The notes under the pieces: model-generated
The model's database searches: none
What the model was told of the DNA's origin: nothing
The model's input: only the letters and a program-made list of their open reading frames with translations
Origin: Congeria kusceri
Taxonomy: Eukaryota; Mollusca; Bivalvia; Myida; Dreissenidae
Assembly: GCA_027627225.1 (NCBI GenBank)
Contig: CM051032.1
Location: 60,283,137-60,347,136, forward strand
Direction: 5' to 3'
DNA: 64,000 nucleotides
Shown here: positions 14,033 to 24,014 of the stretch, piece after piece
How the letters are laid out: the number at the start of each line of letters is the position of its first letter
Numbering within the stretch: the stretch's first letter is position 1
Made by a program: the position numbers and the translations under genes

Positions 14033-14765
14033 TTGCATAGTTATGCTGATGGTATGGTAAGTTGTATATTATGACGTTTCCCCTATTGCATAGGCTATGC
14101 TGATGGTATGGTAAGTTGTATATTATGATGTTTCCCCTATTGCATATTTATGCTGATGGTATGGTAAGTTGTATATTATGATGTTTCTCCTATTGCATAG
14201 TTATGCTGATGGTATGGTAAGTTGTATATTATGACGTTTCCCCTATTGCATAGTTATGCTGATGGTATGGTAAGTTGTATATTATGATGTTTCTCCTATT
14301 GCATAGTTATACTGATGGTATGGTAAGTTGTATATTATGACGATTCCCCTATTGCATAGCTATGCTGATGGTATGGTAAGTTGTATATTATGATGTTTCT
14401 CCTATTGCATAGTTATGTTGATGGTATGGTAAGTTGTATATTATGACGTTTCCCCTATTGCATAGTTATGCTGATGGTATGGTAAGTTGTATATTATGAT
14501 GTTTCTCCTATTGCATAGTTATGCTGATGGTATGGTAAGTTGTATATTATGACGATTCCCTTATTGCATAGTTATGCTGATGGTATTGTAAGTTGTATAT
14601 TATGATGTTTCTCCTATTGCATAGTTATGTTGATGGTATGGTAAGTTGTATATTATGACGTTTCGCCTACTGCATAGTTATGTTGATGGTATGGTAAGTT
14701 GTATATTATGACGTTTCTAATATTGCATAGTTATGTTGATGGTATGGTAAGTTGTATATTATGAT
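14033..14765. repeat. 53-bp satellite array 2, higher-order
   Basis: About 14 well-conserved 53-bp units of the same family as array 1. Most units alternate between a GACGTTTCCCC type and a GATGTTTCTCC type, giving a 106-bp dimer. The GACG type itself alternates GACGTTT and GACGATT, hinting at a 212-bp tetramer. The homogeneity implies more recent amplification than array 1. Confidence 0.92.
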
Positions 14766-15058
14766 TTGTCATACCACTATGCTGATATCGGCCTGATACA
14801 AAGGTGCCTGATATATTTTTTTTATATCAGGTCACTAGCCTTTATATCAGTCAATGTTTGGAGGTACGTCATATTATTCGGAATCAACTATAAAGTCAAC
14901 AGTTTCAGTAAAAATGAATCAGATTCGACAAAACAAACAATTTGATACCAAGAACGTATATAGTTTATTATTTTTAATCGTCATAAATATTTTTAAATAT
15001 TCACATAAACCCGCACTTTGGTAGTGAGATGACGTCATCTATGGAACACAATAAATCG

Positions 15059-15312
15059 TTTTGTTTGTTTGGATTTTTCGCCGTATTCAACAGTATTTCA
15101 GTCATATAACGGCGGTCAGTTAACCTATTCACACCTTTCCTGGGTAAGCTGGTTTACCAGTAATAAGTGCACATACTTATGCCAGTAACTGACAACTGCC
15201 CTACTTGAATCAGAGGTAGGGGGAGAATGGCCGTATAAATAATTTCATGACCAATCCCCACACAAGTTATGTGGCCGGGCAGGGAATCGAACCAGCGATC
15301 CTCGGATTATCC
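15059..15312 (-). mobile_element. tRNA-derived SINE, 5'-truncated
   Basis: Reverse-complement copy of the SINE family seen at 40198, 48574, 51748 and 55063. It retains the B-box part of the tRNA-like head, the conserved body (CTACTTGAATCAGAGGTAGG in this orientation) and the CAAACAAA-type tail. The A-box half is missing. Confidence 0.88.
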
Positions 15313-15515
15313 ATACAAAGTTATTTCAATACATTCATAATAAATGCACTAAAAGTCACTACAAAGCATCAGTTTATGTTGAACCAAAAACATTATTACC
15401 AAAAACTGAACACACTATAGTCAAATACTGTCAATATTGACACGATCTTAGAAATGTCAATTTCAATACACAACTCTAAAATGGCGTCTCCAAACAATTC
15501 GGCGTTATGTGTTCT

Positions 15516-16273
15516 CTGCGGTGGCATAGATGTGACATGTGCATGTTTTAATTATGTCGTTCCCACGACACATTAAGTCGTGGGGACGAGATCTTATCTC
15601 GTGGGAACGAGATCGTATCTCGTGGTAACGATATAATTATGTCGTGGTAACGACATATTAAGTCGTGGGAACGAGATAATTAACTCGTGGTAACGACATA
15701 TTAAGTCGTGGGAACGAGATCTTTTCTCGTGGGAACGACATAAATAACTCGTGGGAACGACATACTAAGTCGTAGGAACGAGATAATTAACTCGTGGTAA
15801 CGACATAATTAACCAATCAGAATACACGTTGTTTAAAAGCATGTTTCAAAATGGCTGATACAAGAGACGCTTACATAAATATCGTATTTCAATGCTGGAT
15901 TACGTTATAAAGATATTGTTTTTCTTCTGCGAGAGCAAGATGGAATTTGATTGGTTCATTAAGTCGTTCCCTTGACAAAAATATCTCGTTCCCACGACAT
16001 AATTATGTCGTTCCCACGAGATAAGATCTCGTTCCCACGACTTAATATGTCGTTCCCACGACATAATTATGTCGTTCCCACGAGATAAGATCTCGTTCCC
16101 ACGAGATAAGATCTCGTTCCCACGACTTAATATGTCGTTCCCACGACATAATTATGTCGTTCCCACGATATACGATCTCGTTCCCACGAGATAAGATCTC
16201 GTTTCCACGACTTAATATGTCGTGGGAACGACATCAACAAAAACATGCACATATCACATCTATGCCACCGTAG
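15516..16273. mobile_element. Foldback element of CGTTCCCACGA modules
   Basis: Long inverted arms: the left end reads CTGCGGTGGCATAGATGTGA, and the right end carries its near-exact reverse complement. The 4-bp repeat TTCT flanks both ends (15512-15515 and 16274-16277). Inside each arm a module of about 22 bp built on TCGTGGGAACGA or its complement is repeated many times, left arm mainly one orientation and right arm the other. The centre (about 15811-15957) is unique and bounded by CCAATCA and its complement. There is no coding capacity, so this would be a non-autonomous foldback or MITE-like element. Confidence 0.82.
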
Positions 16274-16577
16274 TTCTCCGATGAAATTGATCGTTGCAAA
16301 CCATTTCACTTCGCATTTTCAAATTCCATGAATGAGCATGTGTGTAAAATATGTATTCGTAGTGAAAACAGTTCACTTATCATTACGAAATGTTAATAAT
16401 AAGGTATTATCCAGTCAACTTTTAGGAATCCATAACTACATGTACGTGAACGTGTAAAAGTCGGCTCAGCAAAATCAGCGCCGCCCTTAGTTTTTAAATA
16501 TATAAAAATCAGCTCGTTTGGTGATATTTTACGAAAAATGTGGTATGATAAATAGAAGATAAATATAAATAGATAAA

Positions 16578-16653
16578 TATATCAGGTTCGGCACGAATAA
16601 AATAACGGCTCGGCAAGCCTCGCCGTTATATTATTCTAAGCCTAACCTGATAT
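16578..16653. repeat. Imperfect hairpin
   Basis: ATATCAGGTT, then GAATAA, then ATAACGGC on the left arm are mirrored by GCCGTTAT, TTATTC and AACCTGATAT on the right. It sits near the right end of the insertion. Confidence 0.75.
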
Positions 16654-16684
16654 AACAAGACCAGGCAGTAACCTGTTATTCTCT

Positions 16685-16862
16685 ATGTTTCTCCGATTGC
16701 ATAGTTATGCTGATGGTATGGTAGGTTGTATATTATGACGTTTCGCCTATTGCATAGTTATGTTGATGGTATGGTAAGTTGTATACTATGATGTTTCTCC
16801 TATTGCATAGTTATGTTGACGGTATGGTAAGTTCTATATTACTCTGTTTCTCCTGTTGCACA
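16685..16862. repeat. 53-bp satellite array 3
   Basis: Three to four units of the GATGTTTCTCC and GACGTTTCGCC types. These are the same classes as array 2, so this is probably the continuation of array 2 beyond the insertion. Confidence 0.88.
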
Positions 16863-17325
16863 GTTATACTGATTTTACTGTTTTTGCATAATCATTGTTA
16901 CTGTTTCATCAAATTTTTGCCACTACATTGTTTCCTATTTCAAAATATGAATGTACATCCGTATGCAGTTAAACGATTTAATCCGCAAACTGTAGAACAG
17001 CTGTTCAGCCTTCAGAATTTCTTACATGTTTGAAGAACAACAAAATATTTATATATAGCCATTGTAGAGAAACACTGGTTGAAATACACAATGCATACAA
17101 CAAAAGATGCAACAACCGAGGAAGTAACCGCTCTAAGGAGTTTGCAAAGGATGAGTATCTGTCAAATTGTTTAATTTTAATTTAATTCCAATTTTATATG
17201 GATGTTTTTGAACCACATCATATGTGTAACAGAATACGTAAATTGACCTATCTGGCAGTTACGGGGTAATGCTAACAAATGATGATAAATGATAATTTAT
17301 TCACTAAACTGATACAAGTTTATGG
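16863..17325. repeat. Array-flanking block, copy B (empty site)
   Basis: Second copy of the block at 7041-7485 plus 12377-12405. At the place where copy A holds the LTR element, copy B reads straight through (AATGATAATTTATTCACTAA). It therefore shows the pre-insertion state with a single TTATT. Confidence 0.88.
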
Positions 17326-17380
17326 ATTTTGGGGTTAAAGTTTTTGTTCCAAAATCTTATAAATGAAAAGCTACATAAGT

Positions 17381-18394
17381 CTCGGTCACAACCGGGTTGC
17401 GTCGACTTTACGTCGAGCTTTCGTCGAAATTTTTGTCAAAAACGTGCGTCGGACCTACGGCGGCAGTGGGTGTTTTTCTCGATCGCAAGGTCGCCGCAAC
17501 AACCGCAACAGACCTTAGCGCAAGCGTTTAAGCTGATGCGTCGGCCTTGCGTCAATCACCCCTCGTGCGGGCACCGTAATGGCACCGTGCGAACATCGTG
17601 AGATCAACCTACGGGCACTCTACGTTTTTGCTTCGAAATTGCCTGTCGCAAGCACGCAAGGTGCACTTGCGGACGTCGCACGACTTCCTATCGTAGTACT
17701 TCCGGCTTCCTTGCGATAAACGCATCGGCGACGCAAGAAAGAAACGGACAACTCACGCTCGCCGCAAGACACTTGCGTTTATCGCACGGTGACCGCAAGG
17801 CGCTATGTAAATGGTATAAATAACCGCGATTATTTGCATGCTTTTAACACAGTTTCCATATTATCTCTTTATTTCACGTCTGTTATAATCATACTGCTAC
17901 ATGAAAACATAATCTTTTTTTTAACAAATTTGAAAAGTTAACCATTCTTAATCTTAATCTTCTGATATACATGTCAAATGAAAAGTCGTAAATGGCACCA
18001 ATTAATGCAGGATATTTATAAAAAAAAATTGATATTCGTGTTTTGCCAAAATACCATTGCTGTCTTGCGGCGACCGTGCGTACAACTTGCGGTGATCGTG
18101 CGATTACTATGCATTGGTCGTGCGTCGACATAAAAAGTAATTCACAGTCGCACAGTGATCGTAAGGGCGCTGTAGGACAGACGCACGTCAGTCGCACGAT
18201 TCTCAGACACAGCTTTGGTCTGTTAAACAGAAAACGCGCGACAGATGTGCGGCTAACGCACGTCGCCCTTAAGTTATCCGCATGATGCCCGTACGAATTC
18301 CACAAGTTCTTACGAAATGCATGCGTTTCCTTGCGATCTCAAAATGGTGCATTTGGTCTGCGGTCTGCGGCCACCTCAGTGTGTTGTGACCGAG
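17381..18394. mobile_element. GC-rich terminal-inverted-repeat element
   Basis: Both ends carry CTCGGTCACAAC as inverted repeats, with TAA or TTA near each boundary, which would fit a PIF/Harbinger-type 3-bp target. The interior is much more GC-rich than its surroundings and is full of short CGCAAG, CTTGCG and CGACCG words in both orientations. No transposase is present, and the open frame on the minus strand at 17889-18305 matches nothing recognisable. This is inferred to be a non-autonomous DNA element. Confidence 0.75.
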
Positions 18395-18566
18395 GCTTAA
18401 GGTATTCCTTTGAAACGTGGAATAAATTGATGAAATAATTGCCATAGCTCAGCTTTCTATTTGGACAAATTAATGCCCCTTCCAGTTTCCAAAAAAATGT
18501 ACCAACTGAAATAATTCGAATAGTCGAGCGCGCTGTCCTCTGACAGCTCTTGTTTACAATGCTGTC
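18395..18566. other. Non-coding spacer
   Basis: Nothing recognised. It contains the left flank of LTR element 2. Confidence 0.4.
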
Positions 18567-18737
18567 TGTTATATTGTGTCTGTGATTTGTACAAATGTAC
18601 TATATTCTAGATTGAAGACAATCAAGTCAACATAACACGAAGTTTATTCTAAGACTGCTGATAAGACCTGTGGCTAGCGCCGGGTAGTGTTCACGCATGC
18701 GCATAGAGATAAACGTGCACGTGGTCCATATATTACA
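18567..18737 (-). repeat. Candidate 3' LTR of LTR element 2
   Basis: On the minus strand this stretch begins TGTAATATATGG directly after a purine tract and could end in AATATAACA, much like LTR element 1. No second copy was found on the other side of the coding region, so the LTR assignment and its far boundary rest only on position and end motifs. Confidence 0.4.
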
Positions 18738-18754
18738 TCCTCCTCTCTTTCAGA
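18738..18754 (-). other. Polypurine tract of LTR element 2
   Basis: On the minus strand the sequence GAAAGAGAGGAGGA lies downstream of the gag-pol stop codon, next to the candidate LTR start. Confidence 0.6.
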
Positions 18755-18917
18755 AGAAAAGATACTACATTGTAAAATTAACAATCAATACAATGTGTTT
18801 CATACATTTCCAATACCACAATGAAGTTATTTAAAATAATATTAATATTGATAAAATGTTCGAAATGTTGCTCGTGTCAGTTATCAGCCTATCACTAACT
18901 TTAGTGTTTATTTACAG

Positions 18918-21900
18918 TTATTTACATATCCACTGATCACCACTGTATAGTTTGCTTGGCTTCACAACTCTACCTGATCGTGTCTGATAAGGGCTATTTA
19001 CAGGTGATGCTGAACTGTTAACTTGACCTGGGTCATTGCTGGGTTGAGTGGTACAGGGGGCTACAAATTGGGAATTCTGTGCCAAGATGTTCGGCTCGAA
19101 ATCAGTGATTTCAGGAAAGCTCTCATTGGTTTTGCGTAACAGCCTACGATTACGACGATAAATGCCGCCGCTCCTAGTTTGCACTTCATAGGATCTTTCA
19201 TTGTGAACCTTAGTGACTTTAGCTGGTAACCAAATTTTATCATGTTGCATTCGAACATATTCATTGACTTTCAGTTTTGGCAATGGTTTTGTAGACCTAT
19301 CGAAATATTGCTTTTGTTTCTCTTTTTCTCCATGTTTGTAAGTTTGAACTTGTTTTGTGTTAACCGTCTTAGGAGTCAGATATTTGTGAGTGACAGGTAG
19401 TACAGATCTAGTGCGTCTGCCCATAAGCAGTTGTGCAGGGGTGTATCCAGATTTTAGAGGGGTGTTCCTGTACTCAAGAATGCATAGGTATGGTTCTTGT
19501 CCGCTTTCGCGCGCTTTTTGCAGTAAGCGCTTTGCTGTTTTCACCGCGTTTTCTGCTAGGCCATTCGATTGTGGGTGGAGTGGACTGGAAAATATTTGTG
19601 TAAAATTCCATTCCCTTGCAAAGTTTTTCATTTGTTCTGATGTGTATTGACCTGCATTGTCGGACATCAGTCTGTCTGGAATGCCATGTCTAGCAAATTG
19701 ACATTTGAGTTTTCTAACAATTGTCGAGCTTTTCATGTCAGGTAGATAGTCAATTTCAAAATAATTACTGTATGAGTCGACCGTGATCAGGTAGTCTTTA
19801 TTGTCAAGTGTGAATATGTCAGTCGAGACATATTGCCATGGTTGCTGTGGTACATCATGTGAGATCAATGGTTCTTTTTGATTGGACACTCTGTACTTCT
19901 GACAAGTACTACATTTCTGTACGAAGTCCGTAATTTGTTTTGACATACCTGGCCAAAACAATGCCTGTTTCGCCCTGAGTATTGTTTTCTCAATACCCAT
20001 GTGGCTGCTGTGAACCGATTGCACCATTTCCTGTCGGACCGGTTCGGGGATGATTATGGTTTGACCTCTCAAGATTAGATCATCAGCACAGGATAGTTCA
20101 TCCCTGTGGTTCCAGAATTCTAGGATTGACCTGTTACATTGTGACCTGGTTTCTGGCCATCCGTCCAAGATTGTGTTCTTTAACGTTTGCATCTGAGGGT
20201 CATTCTTTGTTGCTTCGCGAAGCAACTGAATTCGTCTGTCAGTTACGTTTAATGATTGCATAACAGTGTGTACGTGTAGGTCAAGGCCCTCTAGGTTGAA
20301 TGTACCTGTGATTGGCTGTCTGGAAAGTAAGTCACTGATGGGAACTTGTTTCCCGCTCACGTGCTGTACGTCAAGGTCATATGCCTGCAACTGTAACATC
20401 ATCCTTTGCAAACGGGGTGGGGCAATTGAAAGAGGCTTTTTCATGATTGCCGATAGAGGCTTATGATCAGAGTGTACGGTTACATGTCTGCCATAAATGT
20501 ACTGATGGAAACGTTTGCATCCGAACAGTATAGCTAACATCTCGCGCTCTTTGTTCGCATAACCAGATTCTGTCTGGGTCAGTGTCTTTGACGCATAAGC
20601 GACTGGGCGGCCATCTTGAAATAAGGCTGCGCCGACACCATGTTTTGATGCATCGCATTCAAGTAAAACCTGTTTTTTAGGGTCAAAGAATGTCAATACG
20701 GGACTCTGGGTAATAACCTGCTTCATTTTGTTGAGTGCGTCCGTCTGTGCGTGGTCCCACATAAATTCAACATCTTTCTTAAGTAACGATCGCATGGGAC
20801 TCGTTACTTCAGCGAGGTTTGGGGCAAATTTCTGCAAGTAGTTTACCATGCCTAGTATGGTTTCCAGTTCCGTTCTGTTCTGGGGATTACCTAGCTTTGT
20901 GATCGCTTCGATTTTAGAAGGATCAGGCTTAAGTCCATCTGAGGTTATTACATGACCAAAGAATGTGACTTCTTGTGCAGCAATTGTACATTTGTCCGGA
21001 TTAAACCGTATGCCATTTGCACGTGCTCTCTCGAGGCAACGTAACAAATTAATGTCATGTTCCTTTCTGGTCGTTCCTGTGATCAAGAGGTCGTCAACAA
21101 GCGTTGTCAAACCAGTCAATCCGGTAAACACTGGATCCATTTTGTTTTGAAATATGTCTGACGACGCTGAAATTCCAAACGGAAGTCTTAGCCATTTGTA
21201 TCGTCCGAAAACTGTACTGAATGTCGTCAATAATGATGACTCGTCGCCCAACTTAATACTCCAGTATGCATGTGTAATGTCTAGAGTACTGAAGTACTTA
21301 GCACCAGTCAGTTTCGACGTTATGTCGTCTAAGGTCGGCATTGCATAGTGTGGTCGTCGGATAGCATCGTTTAATGCTTTGGGATCTAGGCAAATTCTCA
21401 AATTGCCTGTTTTGGGTTTCTCTACAATCACAATTGAGTTTACCCAGTCCGTAGGTTCGGTGACCTTCGCAATAATGCCGTCACGCTCTAAGCGCTGAAG
21501 TTCGCATTGTAACTTATCTTTAAGTGCTTCCGGTACTCGTCTAGGCGGGTTAATTACAGGTACTGCATCGGGCTTAACGTGCAATTTGCAAACACCTGGA
21601 ATAGTTCCGACGCCTTGAAATAGGTCACTGTAGTCACTCAAGACTGACTCCTTATCTAATGGGGTATTCCTGGTATTTTCCAAAGAATAGGTCAGTGTGA
21701 TAAGACCTAAATCAACAGATGCTTGTAGGCTCAACAGAGGGGAAGCGTTACCGTCCACTATGTAGCACAGTGATTCGGTAATCTTATCTTTATATCTCAA
21801 TGTCAGTTTGACCATCCCTTTCACCGGGAGTGTGTTGCCAGTATATGAGGTTAATCGGCTATCGGGAGGTTCCAACGGGGTTTTGAGGTGTAACGTGCGA

Positions 21901-22856
21901 AAGTGTTTCAAGGGTAGTACTACGACAGCACTGCCTGTGTCTAATTTAAATTGGATTGGGGTGCGGGAAGGACCAACGTTGACTTGAACAAATGCACGAT
22001 CAGCATGAGAAGAAAGCTTTCTTACCGTATCAATGTTACATTTTCCGTCATAGCATTCATTTGAACTAATTGAATCATAATAATCCCGACAATTGTCTGT
22101 GTCTGCTGTCAGTTCGTGCACTTTTTTGGAACGGCACACTTTTGCAAAATGGTTCATTTTGCCACAAATGTGACATGTCATTCCCCTTGCAGGGCACTTT
22201 GCAGTCTTGTCATGCATTCTTCCACAATAGTCACACGAATGTTTGTTCTGTTTCGTCCGTGCGTCTCTGGGTCGTGGTCGACTGTCTGCTGGAGGTCGCC
22301 GCGCATCGCTCCTGGGTCTCTGTGGTTTGATTTGATGAACATCTTGCTCTGTCATCGTCTTTAGCTGCTGCTGGGAGTACTCGAATGATTGCGCAATTTG
22401 TATTGCTTTGTCAACTGTCAGTTCCGCGCCGACATTGATGAGCTTCTCTCGAATTCTGGCAGAATTCGTACCAAATACGATTCGGTCGCGTATCATGTCG
22501 TCCATGTCATTAAAGTTGCAGTCTCTTGCTGTCAACCGCAGTCTGGTGACAAACGTGTCAATTGAGTCTTGGTTCTGAACTTCATTGTAGAATTTATACC
22601 GCGCGAATATCGGGTTCAGCTTCGGTTGTACATAATTTTGAAATATTGTGTAATAGGTGTCCAGTTTCTTCGATTGTTCCTCGGTTATACCATTCCATGT
22701 TGCGTGAATGTCTCTTCCTTTTTCGCCCGTCCATAACAACAAATATGACACTTTTTCTTCTTCACTTTTTCCTTTCAGTGGACCAGAAAACATTAAGTTT
22801 ACATGGCGCCTGAATCTGTTCCACTGTTCAGGTAGATTTGAGTCTGACCAGTTCAT
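18918..22856 (-). CDS. Gag-Pol polyprotein of Ty3/Gypsy-type retrotransposon
   Basis: One uninterrupted frame of 1312 residues. In order it shows: a Gag-like region (1-200); two zinc knuckles (208-221, a CX2CX3HX5C variant, and 228-241, canonical CX2CX4HX4C); an aspartic protease with DTG at 306-308; reverse transcriptase (about 440-660) with Asp526 and the VDD pair Asp588/Asp589; RNase H (Asp735, Glu772, Asp797); an integrase zinc finger (His949/His952, Cys982/Cys985); and an integrase core Asp1013, Asp1066, Glu1102 with 35 residues between the last two. A basic GPY/F-like tail ends in a YRRNRR motif. The residue before VDD is Leu, where Tyr or Phe is usual. An in-frame TGA lies two codons upstream of the ATG. 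The start corresponds to Met11 of the related frame at 7834, and similarity does not extend upstream, so the 5' end of the element may be lost although the frame is intact. Confidence 0.95.
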   Translation of the reverse strand: MNWSDSNLPEQWNRFRRHVNLMFSGPLKGKSEEEKVSYLLLWTGEKGRDIHATWNGITEEQSKKLDTYYTIFQNYVQPKLNPIFARYKFYNEVQNQDSIDTFVTRLRLTARDCNFNDMDDMIRDRIVFGTNSARIREKLINVGAELTVDKAIQIAQSFEYSQQQLKTMTEQDVHQIKPQRPRSDARRPPADSRPRPRDARTKQNKHSCDYCGRMHDKTAKCPARGMTCHICGKMNHFAKVCRSKKVHELTADTDNCRDYYDSISSNECYDGKCNIDTVRKLSSHADRAFVQVNVGPSRTPIQFKLDTGSAVVVLPLKHFRTLHLKTPLEPPDSRLTSYTGNTLPVKGMVKLTLRYKDKITESLCYIVDGNASPLLSLQASVDLGLITLTYSLENTRNTPLDKESVLSDYSDLFQGVGTIPGVCKLHVKPDAVPVINPPRRVPEALKDKLQCELQRLERDGIIAKVTEPTDWVNSIVIVEKPKTGNLRICLDPKALNDAIRRPHYAMPTLDDITSKLTGAKYFSTLDITHAYWSIKLGDESSLLTTFSTVFGRYKWLRLPFGISASSDIFQNKMDPVFTGLTGLTTLVDDLLITGTTRKEHDINLLRCLERARANGIRFNPDKCTIAAQEVTFFGHVITSDGLKPDPSKIEAITKLGNPQNRTELETILGMVNYLQKFAPNLAEVTSPMRSLLKKDVEFMWDHAQTDALNKMKQVITQSPVLTFFDPKKQVLLECDASKHGVGAALFQDGRPVAYASKTLTQTESGYANKEREMLAILFGCKRFHQYIYGRHVTVHSDHKPLSAIMKKPLSIAPPRLQRMMLQLQAYDLDVQHVSGKQVPISDLLSRQPITGTFNLEGLDLHVHTVMQSLNVTDRRIQLLREATKNDPQMQTLKNTILDGWPETRSQCNRSILEFWNHRDELSCADDLILRGQTIIIPEPVRQEMVQSVHSSHMGIEKTILRAKQALFWPGMSKQITDFVQKCSTCQKYRVSNQKEPLISHDVPQQPWQYVSTDIFTLDNKDYLITVDSYSNYFEIDYLPDMKSSTIVRKLKCQFARHGIPDRLMSDNAGQYTSEQMKNFAREWNFTQIFSSPLHPQSNGLAENAVKTAKRLLQKARESGQEPYLCILEYRNTPLKSGYTPAQLLMGRRTRSVLPVTHKYLTPKTVNTKQVQTYKHGEKEKQKQYFDRSTKPLPKLKVNEYVRMQHDKIWLPAKVTKVHNERSYEVQTRSGGIYRRNRRLLRKTNESFPEITDFEPNILAQNSQFVAPCTTQPSNDPGQVNSSASPVNSPYQTRSGRVVKPSKLYSGDQWICK

Positions 22857-24012
22857 ACACTGTCAATGTTTTAATATGCTTGCAATAATACATACAGCTG
22901 ATATTCTTGGGTGAGTGAACTGCTTTTTTGTAGTCGAAAAGGAGTTAGCTCTCGAACTGGGATGAATACAGGGACGGGTCGGGTCAGAGATCTATTAATG
23001 TGTTTATTGAAAGATATTTGGTCGGGTAACGTTACAACCCTGGTAGCAAATCATTTCCCAGGTACCAACTGTCAATGTTGTCACTGCTGCATCAGTCAAG
23101 TCAATAGTCTGAATATGTGTGGTCTTAAAATGTGACTACATGCTTAGTTAATGGTAGAAACTATAGATATGTATGCTTTTAACCGCATTTTATAGAGCTC
23201 TAGATTCTATACTGAGGTTCTTCTTTCATCAACCACTATACATTCACAAGATATATTTTGGTAGAATAGTGAAGCATGCCAGTTATTTTCAAGCTTTTAT
23301 TTAAAAATATAAGCAAACAAAATATAGTTTTTAAAGAAATAGTTTCACGCACAACATTTCGTTGGGTGTTATGACTTTCGTTAGAATTTTGAAATTAGTG
23401 TCGTATAACCGAACCAGTGTTTCAAGCGCTTGGTGGTATGTTTGACAACGTCTGCTAACTTAGATGCTCATGCTGACGAAAAATTGTAATGCCATATTTA
23501 ACATATGTTTCAGTCGTTAAAATCGAAAAAAAATATTTGTAATGAGTTGATTGAATGGGAAAAATTATATACTTTGTATTTCGAATGTTTGTAAGCGATC
23601 ATCTGTCAAATATAATGTCATGTTTTAAATTGTCACAAGTTTTCGCGATACACATACTTCAGGTAAGATACCAGTAAATCAATGTGTACTCGAAAGTAGT
23701 GCCTATTTCTAAAGATTTCCTTTTCTCTTCTGGTATGAAAGCCATTTAGCAATCTCAGACATGCCTTTTGTGGTAATGTCTTATATCCCATGTGTGTCTG
23801 AAACATTTTGTTGTACGTTATTGGAGGCTAACTTGAAAGGTGAACTTTTGGGGGGTGTTTACTGTGGTATGGATCTTTTGTTGAAATATGACTGCCGAAA
23901 CTCTGTTTTCAACAGGTGTCTGCATTCAGGCGAGATCCATTTTCGTAGAAGTAACATGACATATCTTTTTTAGTGCAAGTTTTGGAAGAGGAAAGATTCA
24001 TCTTTAAATTGA
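22857..24012. other. Upstream of LTR element 2, no LTR seen
   Basis: Searched by eye for the sequence at 18567-18737 and for a TGG primer site; neither was found. No gene is supported. The short open frames at 22911-23135 and 23761-23973 have no motifs. Confidence 0.5.
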
Positions 24013-24014
24013 TA

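Larger units (their letters stand above)
14766..16684. mobile_element. 1.9-kb insertion splitting the satellite
   Basis: The satellite stops in mid-unit at ATTATGAT and resumes in register at ATGTTTCTCC, so the intervening DNA is a later insertion into one array. Inside are a hairpin with CCTGATATA arms (14807-14831), a truncated SINE, a foldback element and a second CCTGATATA hairpin (16578-16653). The outer element has no recognised coding region, and its superfamily is not determinable by eye. Confidence 0.6.

Noticed and set aside
17889..18305. 138-residue minus-strand open frame
   Set aside because: Lies within the GC-rich inverted-repeat element, where stop codons are rare by composition; no motif recognised.
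22070..22914. Plus-strand open frames opposite the second gag-pol
   Set aside because: Antisense shadows of the intact minus-strand polyprotein; no independent motifs.
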